Assembly: GCA_905480235.1 (NCBI GenBank) | Contig: CAJQPP010000025.1 | Location: 1 to 64,000 of the forward strand | Reading direction: 5' to 3' | Origin: an uncultured Pirellulaceae bacterium | GTDB taxonomy: Bacteria > Planctomycetota > Planctomycetia > Pirellulales > Pirellulaceae | DNA length: 64,000 nt | Part shown: positions 40,569 through 50,443 of the stretch, piece after piece | Layout of the letters: each line of letters opens with the position of its first letter | How positions within the stretch are numbered: position 1 is the stretch's first letter | Translations under genes and position numbers: made by a program | The notes under the pieces: model-generated | What the model saw: only the letters and a program-made list of their open reading frames with translations | The model's database searches: none | What the model was told of the DNA's origin: nothing

Positions 40569-41392
40569 ATGCTTGAGTTCGAAATGATGCGAAAGTCAAG
40601 CCAACAAAACTCGTGCGTCCGGTCGAAGCCATCCTGGTTCGAGTCGATTGGAATTAGTTCGAATCCTTCCGAACCAACCAATCTGACGGACACAAAATAA
40701 TGGGTGAGGGATCCTTCCACGCCAAGTGGCAGACAGTCGGGTCCATCAGTCGCTTCACCCAATAAACCTAAAATGCGGGAATGTGAGGTAAGGCACGATT
40801 TATCAGTACTATCAAAACCGGCATGGTTGCGATAACTAGCATTTCGCTTTGCATGCCAGACGAAAACTAAAATTGGCAACAAGCGTCAGTCAGGTTTTGG
40901 CCTGTTCCGTTGCTCGTCTTTCCTTGACCAATTCCTCGGCGGCACAAAGCGTAACAAAAGATCGCGGCAAAAGCTCTAAAGAAGTTTAGAACTCGAAATG
41001 TTCCGAGAACAGAGGCGACAATTTTTATCGGCTAACAACATGACCACGAAGCATTCACTAGTCAAAGTTGATTTGTTTCAAACGAAGAATTCAATTCAAG
41101 TAACGGCGTATTGTGTGGAACTGAAAACGATTGTCAAGGAATCTGAATACAAAATTTCGGGAATCCTTGTTTTGTTTTTTTTGCATAAGTTTTTGATTTT
41201 TGTTGCGGGTAGATTTTGCTATCGATCGCGGCACGAAAGATACGCTGTCCCGCAAAAAGTTGCCGCTCCTTACACTTGACAATGCATGTGCCAGCGCGCT
41301 TGGGCATTCTTTCCGTGTCTATTAACCGAGCCAGCGTTACCTATAATCTGCCCCAGATTCAATTGTCCCGTTATCCTATTTCGAATGCTGTC

Positions 41393-41974
41393 ATGTTGAA
41401 AATCATCAACGTTCCCCACCCCACGCTTCGTCACGTTTCCAAGCCGATTCAACGAGTCGACAAAAAATTGAAAATGATGGTCGAAGAGATGTTTGAGTTG
41501 ATGTACGAGAGCAATGGAATTGGATTGGCGGCCAATCAAGTCGACTTGCCATTTCAATTGGTGGTGATCAATCCCACTGGTGAAAGGGACTCAAAAGAAG
41601 AACGGGTTTTGATTAACCCGATTGTGCAACTACCCAAAGGGAACAGTGAAGCGGAAGAGGGTTGCCTGAGCATTCCGGGTGTCTATGGAAAAGTGGTACG
41701 GCCGGCGGAAGTGCAGGTGATGGCTTATGACTTGTCGGGCAACAAAATGGATGAAGTCGTTGGTGGCACGTTGGCTCGTGTTATTCAGCATGAATTCGAT
41801 CACTTGCAAGGCGTGTTGTTTCCCGATCGCATGACGGAGGCAGCGCGGCGGGCGATCGAAGGTGAGTTGGCGGCCTTCACACTGGAGTTCGAAGCCATGC
41901 GGAAACAGGATGATGGCTTGACCGAGGTGAATATTAAAAAACGCCTCGCCGCTTTAGAAGCTGAGTACTGTTAA
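41393..41974 (+). CDS. def: Peptide deformylase
   Basis: GIGLAANQVDLPFQLVVIN, EEGCLSIPGVYGKV, QHEFDHLQGVLFPDRM. Confidence 0.96.
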   Translation: MLKIINVPHPTLRHVSKPIQRVDKKLKMMVEEMFELMYESNGIGLAANQVDLPFQLVVINPTGERDSKEERVLINPIVQLPKGNSEAEEGCLSIPGVYGKVVRPAEVQVMAYDLSGNKMDEVVGGTLARVIQHEFDHLQGVLFPDRMTEAARRAIEGELAAFTLEFEAMRKQDDGLTEVNIKKRLAALEAEYC

Positions 41975-42022
41975 CACTTTCTTGGCTAGGTGGTTGCAGT
42001 AAGGTACGAGGGAAAGGTAGAC

Positions 42023-43003
42023 ATGGCGTTGAAAATCATAGTGATGGGGACAGGGCCGTTTGCCGTACCCACGCTAGACTGGCTGGCCCGCAGCGAACAC
42101 GAACTTTGCTTGTTAGTCACACGGCCCATTGAGGATGCGGGAAAGCGGCGGAAAACGGCTGCCAATCCCGTTCGCGACTATGCCGAAGGATTAAGTGATG
42201 TGGGCGTATTTGCGCCGGCGAACATCAATACGCCCGAGGCCATTTCGCATCTGACGGCTTGCCACGCAGATCTTCTATTCGTGTGTGACTATGGGCAGAT
42301 TTTGAGTCGAGGCTGTCTCGCCTCCACACGCCTCGGTGGAATTAATTTGCATGGCTCGCTGTTACCCAAATACCGGGGTGCCGCTCCCATCAACTGGGCG
42401 GTCTATCATGGGGAAACGACGCTTGGCGTGACCGTCATTCACATGACACCCAAATTGGATGGCGGGCCCGAGCTGGCCAAGAAATCGCTTTCAGCCGGTC
42501 CGTTGGAAACCGCGGAACAACTGGAACCGCGGTTGGCGGAACTGGGTGTGGCGGCGGTTCAGGAGTCACTGACTCAGTTGCAGGATTGGGATGGCGTTTC
42601 CGAGATGGGTCAACTTCAGGACCCTAGCGGTGTCACCCAAGCGCCTCGCCTGAAAAAGCAGCAAGGTAACCTGGACTGGCGTCGCTCAGCGAGGCAACTG
42701 CTAAATCAAGTTCGCGCCTTTCAGCCGTGGCCAGGCAGTTTTACCCATTGGTTGCCCACCGACGGTTCACCGCTGCGATTAATCTTGCATCGCGTCTCGG
42801 TGGCCGAGACGGAGGCAGATGGAGTGCCGGCCGGCACGGTGGTGGATGTGGATAATTCCGCCATTATCGTCTCCACGGGTGAGGGTTGTTTGGCAATTCA
42901 CGAATTACAACCGGCCGGCAAGAAGAAAATGCAGGTGGCTCAGTTTCTTCGTGGGAAAAAGGTGACGACGGGCGATTTGTTGGGGCCCCCAGAGCCCAAA
43001 TAA
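42023..43003 (+). CDS. fmt: Methionyl-tRNA formyltransferase
   Basis: IIVMGTGPFAVPTLDWL, NLHGSLLPKYRGAAPINWAVYHGETTLGVTVIHM; adjacent to def. Confidence 0.93.
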   Translation: MALKIIVMGTGPFAVPTLDWLARSEHELCLLVTRPIEDAGKRRKTAANPVRDYAEGLSDVGVFAPANINTPEAISHLTACHADLLFVCDYGQILSRGCLASTRLGGINLHGSLLPKYRGAAPINWAVYHGETTLGVTVIHMTPKLDGGPELAKKSLSAGPLETAEQLEPRLAELGVAAVQESLTQLQDWDGVSEMGQLQDPSGVTQAPRLKKQQGNLDWRRSARQLLNQVRAFQPWPGSFTHWLPTDGSPLRLILHRVSVAETEADGVPAGTVVDVDNSAIIVSTGEGCLAIHELQPAGKKKMQVAQFLRGKKVTTGDLLGPPEPK

Positions 43004-43082
43004 ATCGGTTTCTCGATAACGTCGGTCACCGGATGGGTTATCATACGCCGTCCCATCAACTTAGCCTTTTGAGAGAAATGAA

Positions 43083-44648
43083 ATGCGTAGAATTTTATTG
43101 CTCGGCTTGTTGGTCGCACTGACCGGCTGCGGCGAGCAACAACCTGAGAAAAAGAAAGAGGCAGACAAGCCTGGCAAAAAAACCAGTCAGGTCACGCCCC
43201 CCGAAACCAAAACAGAACCTCAGACCGCTGCCAAACCCGCTGTCACGCCGCAAGTCAAATCGGAAGTAGCGGCAAACGATAAGGCGGCCAGTGAAAAAGC
43301 AGCCACCGAAAAAGCGGCCACCGAAAAAGTGGCCAGTGAAAAAGCAGCCTCCGAAAAAGCCATCGCTGCGGCTCCCGTGAAGCAAGAAGACGCCGAGCAG
43401 GAAAAAGAGCAAGCGGCTCAGGAACCCGAGGAGGAAAAAGCGTCTAACGTCGCCGGCATCATGAAAAGTTTTGCGGATGACCGAAAAGCTTTCATGACCA
43501 AGTATCGCGCGGCGAAGCCTGCAGACCGTCAAGCCTTAGTCGATAATGAATTGCCCAAACCGCAATCTTATGCAGAGGCCATGTTGCCGTTGGTAAACGC
43601 CGACCCTGCAAGTGATGAAACGCGCACCGCATTAATGTGGATGCTCAGTCAGTCGGAAGGTGAGCCCAAAGAAACAGCGGCCAAATTGTTGGTGGCTCAC
43701 CATATGGATTCCGAGGACCTGGCAGGCGGGCTCTTCGGTTTGACACGCCAACCTCCAACCGCCGCAGTCCAAACGATGCTGGATGACATCATTGCTAATG
43801 CTTCCGAAGAACAGCGTCGGCTGAAAGGAATTGCCTCCTTTGCAAAGGTCATGCAATTTTATAACGGTCAACGAACCTACGATTTCCTCAAGGGAAAAGT
43901 TGACTCGGCTGAAAAAGATGGCAGCGATGAAGCGACACTGGCAAAAGCGCAAGCGGACTTGGACGATTTCATGAATCAACTGTCGCTCGCGGGACAGGCT
44001 TTCTACCGTACCGGTAAGATGGCAGATGGTCTCGAACTGCCCGACCAACTCGAAGCGGTCAGTGATAAATTTGGAGACGTTGTTTTAATGGAACGCGGAC
44101 CCCAGAAGATGCTGATTGGCGACGAAGCCAAAGGTACCATCTTCGAAATGAGGTATCTGGCAATTGGGAAAACAGCTCCCGATATTAGCGGCGAAGATCT
44201 CGATGGAGAAGAATTCAAATTAAGTGACTATCGAGGCAAGGTCGTGGTGTTGGACTTTTGGGGCGATTGGTGAGGCCCCTGCCGGGCTATGTACCCTCAC
44301 GAGCGGTCGCTCGTAAAACAATTGGCAGGAAAACCTTTTGCACTTCTCGGCGTCAACAGCGATAAAGATCGCGAAAAAATCCGCGAAACGGTCAAGGAAA
44401 AGAATATTACTTGGCGTAGTTTCTGGAACGGGCCGCAAGGCACTCGCGGACCCATTTCCACAGAATGGAACGTATCCGGTTGGCCAACCATCTACGTGAT
44501 GGACGCGGAAGGCGTCATTCGTTACCGCAACGTGCGCGGGGATGCCATGGATCGTGCTTTGGAGACCCTGTTAGCGGAATTGGGTCATGAAGTGGCCATC
44601 CAGCATGGAGACGAAGAAGAGCAAGGCGAAACCGCAGGCGGTCAGTAA
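43083..44648 (+). CDS. Lipoprotein with C-terminal TlpA/thioredoxin-like domain, candidate selenoprotein (Sec at in-frame TGA 44271-44273)
   Basis: ORFs 43083..44273 and 44289..44648 share a frame; read-through gives KVVVLDFWGDWUGPCRAMYPHERSLVKQLAGKPFALLGVNSDKDR (CGPC to UGPC); lipobox LVALTGCGEQ; 521 aa. Confidence 0.87.
44299..44314 (+). promoter_or_regulatory. Candidate bacterial SECIS hairpin
   Basis: ACGAGC-[GGTC]-GCTCGT perfect 6-bp stem; loop GG starts 31 nt after the TGA. Confidence 0.75.
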
Positions 44649-44672
44649 GACGCCGCGTTGAGCCATTAAAAC

Positions 44673-44713
44673 AAAGCGAGCCCGAATGTGAATCTCACGT
44701 TTGGGCTCGCTTT
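44673..44713. terminator. Probable bidirectional terminator
   Basis: AAAGCGAGCCCGAATGTGAATCTCACGTTTGGGCTCGCTTT: 11-bp outer stem plus inner pairing, between convergent genes. Confidence 0.85.
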
Positions 44714-44754
44714 ATAGAGTGATAAGGCTTTTTCGGGTGATAGGTTATGACGAA

Positions 44755-45492
44755 TTACGTGTCTTTATTTTTCTTTTTCGCGGGCTTGTCGGCCTCGGGC
44801 GACACCGGATCTTTGACATCGACGGGCGGTTCTGGTGGCTCGGTCGGTAATTGACCTTCCTGACCTTCGGTGACTAAGGGCTCGATCTGCACGGATTCGA
44901 CATCCAGAGCCGCGTCGATCCGGATTTCAGGCATTAAGATCGCGTCCCCAAAACGACCTCGGAAAATGCGTATATCTTTGTTACCGCCAGCGTATTTCAG
45001 GAAGGCTTTGTAAGCCTCCGGGTGTTGGACCTTGAGTGCGTCAACCGAAGCTGCTTCGATTTTTTGCGTGATGCCGATGGTCACCTCAACCGCCTCAGCA
45101 CCTTCGGTGGTAGCAGGGAAATCTTTGGCCGACATGTATAGATCGGGGTGCTTTTCCATCAGTAAGTCCATGTCGTCAGGTCCGTACTGCCGCGTCAACC
45201 TCATGAGAATACCCCCGCCGGCAGATTCTTCGATGTAGGTTTTCAGCCCGTTCTCCTCGGCACGTATTTTCTTAATGCCATCTTCCATCGTCACTTGGAC
45301 CGCGACGCTGTTACCTGTCGAAAACATGGTGGTATCCATGATAACGCCTATGCCGGAATTCACGCCGCCCGTTTGGACCGGCGGGATAAGCCGCTGAGCG
45401 GTAATCTCCGGCGCGACAAAAAAACCTGTCAATACGATCAAGCACAAGCCGATAGGGTATCGGAACCACGCAGGCGAAAGAGCATATTTCAT
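44755..45492 (-). CDS. Hypothetical protein with N-terminal TM/signal
   Basis: Start MKYALSPAWFRYPIGLCLIVLTGFFVAPEITA; Pro/Lys-rich C-terminus; no recognised family. Confidence 0.7.
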   Translation of the reverse strand: MKYALSPAWFRYPIGLCLIVLTGFFVAPEITAQRLIPPVQTGGVNSGIGVIMDTTMFSTGNSVAVQVTMEDGIKKIRAEENGLKTYIEESAGGGILMRLTRQYGPDDMDLLMEKHPDLYMSAKDFPATTEGAEAVEVTIGITQKIEAASVDALKVQHPEAYKAFLKYAGGNKDIRIFRGRFGDAILMPEIRIDAALDVESVQIEPLVTEGQEGQLPTEPPEPPVDVKDPVSPEADKPAKKKNKDT

Positions 45493-45672
45493 GACCGAGC
45501 TTCCAATTAGGAGTTCAAAAAGGGTTTCACCGATTTTTGGTCTTTCAAGATCCACGAGTCAGAATGATACTCATTTGCTCGTAGAAAAGCATCTCGAATC
45601 GTGAGCTGTTTGGCGAACCAGAATCCCGATCTATCCTCTATCATTCTCCAAGCACGCCTTGGTTCAACCATT

Positions 45673-47463
45673 ATGCCATTAGTTACGATCAAGGACCTGA
45701 GCATTCGTTTCCGCGGCCCCTTGTTGCTGGACGAGGTTTCCTGCCATTTAGATGCTGGCCAGCGGATTGGACTGTTGGGCCGCAACGGTGCTGGCAAAAC
45801 GACGCTGTTACGCATGATTGCCGGCAACGTCGAGCCGGATAGCGGTCACATCGTGATCGAATCGGGAAAGCGCGTCGCATTCCTGCAGCAGGATGTGCCT
45901 CCGGCCGTCGATCGTAATATTCGCCAGATTGTTCAAGAAGGCTTGCGCGAGAATGGCGACATGCTAGGTGGCAATCAAGCTGACCCAGTTGAGCGGATCC
46001 TTTCCATTATGAAACTAGCGGCGGAGGATTCGTTTGGTAGTCTTTCATCCGGCATGAAGCGGCGTGTCCTGTTAGCCAAAGCGCTGGTGTGCCAACCTGA
46101 TTTGCTGTTGCTCGATGAGCCGACCAACCATTTAGATATTCAAGCGATTGACTGGTTAGAGTCTTTCTTGAAAAAATTTGGCGGCACTCTGATGTTCGTA
46201 ACACACGATCGCATGTTTCTCCGACGAATGGCCAATCGTATTCTGGAAATCGATCGTGGCCGTCTGTTTGATTGGTCCTGTGACTATGACACATTCTTGC
46301 GACGCAAGGCAGAGACTCTGGCAGCGGAAGAAAAAGAAAACGCTCTGTTTGACAAAAAACTTGCGGAGGAGGAAGTCTGGATTCGGCAGGGGATAAAAGC
46401 GCGTCGTACCCGTAACGAAGGCCGTGTTCGCGCCTTGGAAAAAATGCGCGATGAACGCAGCAACCGCCGCTCTCAAGTTGGCAAGTCCCAAATGCAGATT
46501 CACACGGGGCAACGCAGTGGGCAATTGGTGGCTGAAGTAGAGGATGTTTCGTTTGCCTATCCGGACGGCAATTCGATTTTAGAAAACTTCTCCACCGATA
46601 TTATGCGGGGGGACAAGCTGGGGATAATCGGTCCCAATGGCGCCGGTAAGTCCACTCTGTTGAAAATATTGCTGGGGCAATTGCAACCGCAAACGGGAAG
46701 CGTACGACAAGGCGCTAATCTGCAGATTGCATACTTTGATCAACTGCGAGAACAATTAGACGAAGAGCAAACCGTAGAAGAAAACGTAGGCGATGGTAGC
46801 GACGCGATGGTGATCAATGGCGCCCGAAAACATATTTACGGCTACCTACAAGATTTTCTCTTTTCTCCGGAACGATCACGGACCCAAATTAAATTTCTCT
46901 CCGGCGGTGAGCGGAACCGTATTCTCTTGGCGAAACTTTTTGCCAAGCCCGCTAATGTCATCGTCTTGGATGAACCGACCAACGACCTCGATTCTGAAAC
47001 ACTGGAAATGCTGGAATCAAAATTAGTGGAGTTTGAAGGGACCATTTTGGTGGTAAGTCATGACCGCGAATTTTTGAATAACGTGGTCGGCAGTGCGATT
47101 GTATTTGAAAAGGGTAATGTGAAAGAATATGTAGGTGGTTACGATGCCTGGGTACGGCAAAGCCAGTCACCCAAGGGTGAAACCGAGGGCAAGCCGGGAG
47201 CAAAAAAAACCAAACCCAAAGCGAAGACTACGGGGCCACGGAAGCTCAAATATGCTGAAAAGCAGGAATTGGAAAAACTTCCGCAGCAGATAGAAACGCT
47301 GGAGACGCAAATCGGCGAATTTCATGGGGTGTTGGCCGACCCCGCTTTTTACCAGCAAGATTCGAAAAAAATCGCCGACCAGCAGGCACAGCTAAAATCA
47401 CTGGAAGACGCCCTGAAAAATGCCTACGATCGTTGGGAAGAGCTGGAATTATTAAATCTCTAG
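45673..47463 (+). CDS. uup: ABC-F family ATPase (Uup-like)
   Basis: Two Walker A motifs (GLLGRNGAGKTTLL; GIIGPNGAGKSTLL), two signature motifs (LSSGMKRR; LSGGERNR), C-terminal coiled coil. Confidence 0.92.
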   Translation: MPLVTIKDLSIRFRGPLLLDEVSCHLDAGQRIGLLGRNGAGKTTLLRMIAGNVEPDSGHIVIESGKRVAFLQQDVPPAVDRNIRQIVQEGLRENGDMLGGNQADPVERILSIMKLAAEDSFGSLSSGMKRRVLLAKALVCQPDLLLLDEPTNHLDIQAIDWLESFLKKFGGTLMFVTHDRMFLRRMANRILEIDRGRLFDWSCDYDTFLRRKAETLAAEEKENALFDKKLAEEEVWIRQGIKARRTRNEGRVRALEKMRDERSNRRSQVGKSQMQIHTGQRSGQLVAEVEDVSFAYPDGNSILENFSTDIMRGDKLGIIGPNGAGKSTLLKILLGQLQPQTGSVRQGANLQIAYFDQLREQLDEEQTVEENVGDGSDAMVINGARKHIYGYLQDFLFSPERSRTQIKFLSGGERNRILLAKLFAKPANVIVLDEPTNDLDSETLEMLESKLVEFEGTILVVSHDREFLNNVVGSAIVFEKGNVKEYVGGYDAWVRQSQSPKGETEGKPGAKKTKPKAKTTGPRKLKYAEKQELEKLPQQIETLETQIGEFHGVLADPAFYQQDSKKIADQQAQLKSLEDALKNAYDRWEELELLNL

Positions 47464-47598
47464 CGACCCCCGTGGGATCGACCGCCCCTCGGATTACCGC
47501 GTCTCGTTGTACTTTGCCATTATCTCGTTTCCACAAATGACCTGCCTCGTGATAAACTAAACCGCGTTGCTGTTGATCTTCATCGGAGAAAAAGAACT

Positions 47599-49032
47599 TT
47601 GTCCTCATCCCCTTCCAAGCTGTTATACATTGAAACCGTTGGCTGTCAGATGAATATGCTCGACAGCGAGATGGTCGTTGCCAGTTTGCGGGGCGATGGC
47701 TACAGCGTTACGGATACTCCGGAGGATGCAGACACCATCCTTTTCAACACTTGCAGCATTCGCGAACAAGCCGAGAACAAAACTTACAGTGCCTTGGGTC
47801 GCATGCGGCAACTCAAGGAAGACCATCCCAAAAAAGTGATCGGTGTGATGGGATGCATGGCGCAAAAGGATCAAGGCTTGATTTTTAAACGAGCCCCCTT
47901 TGTGGATATCGTTGTCGGCCCTGGGCAACTACAGCAAATTCCCGATTTGATTCGAACGGCCCAATCTCAAGGTGGTCAACACACGGCGGTCAGTTTGGGC
48001 CGCACCGATGGCAAGGTGGAACAAGTTAAGCGCAGCCATGAGACGTTTGATCCCCTCCGTGATCCTGAAATGCGACCCACCCCGTTTCAGGCCTTTTTGC
48101 GAATTCAAATTGGGTGCGATAAATTCTGCACGTATTGTGTGGTCCCCATGACGCGGGGACCGGAGCAAGGAAGGCCCCCGCAACAAATTTTTGAGGAAGC
48201 TAAAATTCTCGCAGGCCAGGGTGCCAAAGAAATTACATTGCTGGGTCAAACCGTTAACAGTTACCGCTTTCGCGATGGTGATTCCCACACCTCTTTCGCA
48301 GAATTATTGCACCTACTGCATGACGTTGACGGCATCGAGCGGATTAAATTTGTCACGAATTATCCCAAAGATATGACCGTGGAAGTGTTGCAGGCCGTGC
48401 GTGATTTGCGAAAAGTTTCGCCCTACCTGCATGTGCCGCTGCAAAGCGGAAGTGATTCAGTGCTCAAGCGAATGAAACGGGGTTACACCGTCGGCGATTA
48501 TCGCGACATGATGGGGCGGATCCGCGAACACCTGCCCGGCGCCGCTATTTCCAGCGACTTCATCGTCGGTTTTTGCGGCGAGACCGAAGAAGAGTTCCAG
48601 GAAACCATCAAACTGACAAAAGAGTGCCGCTTCAAAAACAGCTTCATCTTTAAGTACTCCGAAAGGACCGGTACCAAGTCCCAAAAACTGATGCTTGACG
48701 ATGTCCCTTACCCTACCAAGCAGAGAAGAAATAACGAACTGTTGGCCGTCCAGAACCAAATTAGTCTGGAAGACAACCAGCAATTTGTCGGAGCCCCCAT
48801 TGAGGTGCTCGTGGAGGGGCAGAGCAAAAAATCGGTGAAAGACAATGAGTCGGGCGAGATTGTACAGCTAACCGGTCGCACGCATTGCGACCGGATCGTA
48901 GTCTTCCAGGGTAACCAACGATTGGTGGGTCAAATCATACCCATTGGCATTTACGAAGCCACAGCCTTCACGCTCCTCGGCACGGTGGTCACGTCAGAAA
49001 GCCGCCCACAAGTTGTCCAGCTGTCGCTGTAA
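47599..49032 (+). CDS. miaB: tRNA-2-methylthio-N6-dimethylallyladenosine synthase
   Basis: ETVGCQMNMLDSEMV, FNTCSIREQAENK, radical SAM CDKFCTYCVVP, TRAM domain; TTG start. Confidence 0.96.
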   Translation: MSSSPSKLLYIETVGCQMNMLDSEMVVASLRGDGYSVTDTPEDADTILFNTCSIREQAENKTYSALGRMRQLKEDHPKKVIGVMGCMAQKDQGLIFKRAPFVDIVVGPGQLQQIPDLIRTAQSQGGQHTAVSLGRTDGKVEQVKRSHETFDPLRDPEMRPTPFQAFLRIQIGCDKFCTYCVVPMTRGPEQGRPPQQIFEEAKILAGQGAKEITLLGQTVNSYRFRDGDSHTSFAELLHLLHDVDGIERIKFVTNYPKDMTVEVLQAVRDLRKVSPYLHVPLQSGSDSVLKRMKRGYTVGDYRDMMGRIREHLPGAAISSDFIVGFCGETEEEFQETIKLTKECRFKNSFIFKYSERTGTKSQKLMLDDVPYPTKQRRNNELLAVQNQISLEDNQQFVGAPIEVLVEGQSKKSVKDNESGEIVQLTGRTHCDRIVVFQGNQRLVGQIIPIGIYEATAFTLLGTVVTSESRPQVVQLSL

Positions 49033-49108
49033 ACATGGCGGCGGTTTCACAATAATAGGTGCACAGGCTGGAGGCGGTTTGCCAGGCTCTGCGGTTTTCG
49101 CGCTCGTT

Positions 49109-49135
49109 GCCGCACGCACGGTGCGGCTTCTTTCT
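49109..49135 (+). terminator. Rho-independent terminator downstream of miaB
   Basis: GCCGCAC-GCACG-GTGCGGC followed by TTCTTTCT. Confidence 0.75.
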
Positions 49136-49142
49136 AGCGACC

Positions 49143-49307
49143 TCAGCTGTAGCCGCTGGCCGGAGCACCGCTGTTACAACCCGGCGCACCAGCAGCAGGC
49201 GGACCAGAAAGCGGATTATAAAGACTGTTTCCCGCGCAGCCGGCAAACGTCAGGGTTGCGGCAATGACCATCAGTCCAAAGATTTGGCGTAGCTTTTGCT
49301 TGGTCAT
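49143..49307 (-). CDS. Small predicted lipoprotein
   Basis: MTKQKLRQIFGLMVIAATLTFAGCAGNSLYNPLSG; lipobox TFAGC. Confidence 0.6.
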   Translation of the reverse strand: MTKQKLRQIFGLMVIAATLTFAGCAGNSLYNPLSGPPAAGAPGCNSGAPASGYS

Positions 49308-49486
49308 AATCTTCCTTTTCAAAATTTTTCGAGGGGGGCTTTTTTGGGGTTTTGGCTGGCGAACGCGCATAACGTATCCGCACGCATTTACCTATCGACT
49401 GAATACGCCGCGAAAGTATGTTAAAGTTCTAAGCGACAGCAAAATTTGATCAGGTCATCCAACATTCGCGGAAGTACAGGTAATCG

Positions 49487-50398
49487 ATGAAATCCAGGCA
49501 ATTTTCATTTGACAATAGGTTGCGATGTGCACTGGTGGTGGTAGCTGCCAGTGCAGCAATGTCAGCAGGAACTTTGCTAGCCCAATCGCCCAACCCGCCG
49601 CTCGTCCAGCCGATCAAAGTAATGAGTTTTAATATTCGTTATGGAAAGGCAAACGACGGCGACAATCATTGGAACAAGCGACAAGCGCTGGTCTCTGAAA
49701 CGATCCGCCTGTATGACCCGGATCTGTTGGGGCTGCAGGAAGCTTTGCCTTTTCAGTGCGCTTTTTTGCGCGAGCAATTTCCGGAACTAGAGTTTGTCGG
49801 TCGCGGGCGTGAAGTAGCTGCCGATCGTGGCGAGTTTTGCGCCATCATGTTTCGCCGTCAGAGATTTGAAAAATTGGACGAGGGACATTTTTGGTTAAGC
49901 GAAACCCCGGAACAGCCCGGCAGTAAAAGCTGGGACTCCGCGCTGCCGCGCATGGTAACGTGGGTCCGTTTGCGGGATCGCAAAACCCAAACCGAAATGA
50001 TTTTTGCCAATACCCATTACGATCACATGGGCCAGCAGGCTCGTCAGTTTAGTTCCCAAGTGATCCGGGATTGGTTGGGGAAATTTCGCGATTTACCTTT
50101 TGTGCTTACCGGAGATTTTAATTCTTCGATTGGCTCCCAGCCGTACCAGCGGCTGGTTCAAGGCGAAACGGGTGAGCGGCCTTTGGCAGACACTTTTCGC
50201 GTGATTCATCCGCGAGCTGATTCGCAAGAAGGCACCTCCAGTCGCTGGACGGGTAATCGTGAAGGCGCGAGAATCGACTGGATCGTGCACTCGAGTGAAT
50301 TTTCCACGCTGAATGCGTCAATCGACTATCACAATGACCGCGGTCGATACCCTTCGGACCATTATCCTGTGCGTGCCACGATTCGTTACCAGAAGTAA
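49487..50398 (+). CDS. Secreted endonuclease/exonuclease/phosphatase family protein
   Basis: VMSFNIRYGKANDGDNHWNKR, GLQEALPFQ, LTGDFNSS, YPSDHYPVRA; signal peptide. Confidence 0.94.
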   Translation: MKSRQFSFDNRLRCALVVVAASAAMSAGTLLAQSPNPPLVQPIKVMSFNIRYGKANDGDNHWNKRQALVSETIRLYDPDLLGLQEALPFQCAFLREQFPELEFVGRGREVAADRGEFCAIMFRRQRFEKLDEGHFWLSETPEQPGSKSWDSALPRMVTWVRLRDRKTQTEMIFANTHYDHMGQQARQFSSQVIRDWLGKFRDLPFVLTGDFNSSIGSQPYQRLVQGETGERPLADTFRVIHPRADSQEGTSSRWTGNREGARIDWIVHSSEFSTLNASIDYHNDRGRYPSDHYPVRATIRYQK

Positions 50399-50443
50399 TC
50401 CTGCGATCGAGACTTGGATCACCGATCCGGCATCGGGGGTCCG

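Noticed and set aside
40621-40690. tRNA-like GGTTCGAGTC / GTTCGAATCC strings
   Set aside because: Flanking T-arm stems do not pair and no cloverleaf could be built
40496-40882. Minus-strand ORF of 128 aa upstream of folK
   Set aside because: Runs straight through a strong terminator hairpin, overlaps the folK start and shows no family-like sequence
43270-43380. Repeated GAAAAAGC(A/G)GCC units looked like a DNA repeat array
   Set aside because: They are an in-frame low-complexity (A-S/T-E-K-A)n linker of the thioredoxin lipoprotein, not a CRISPR or mobile element
44271-44273. Reading the thioredoxin gene as two separate ORFs or a pseudogene
   Set aside because: Both ORFs share one frame and together rebuild a complete thioredoxin domain with TGA at the CGPC nucleophile
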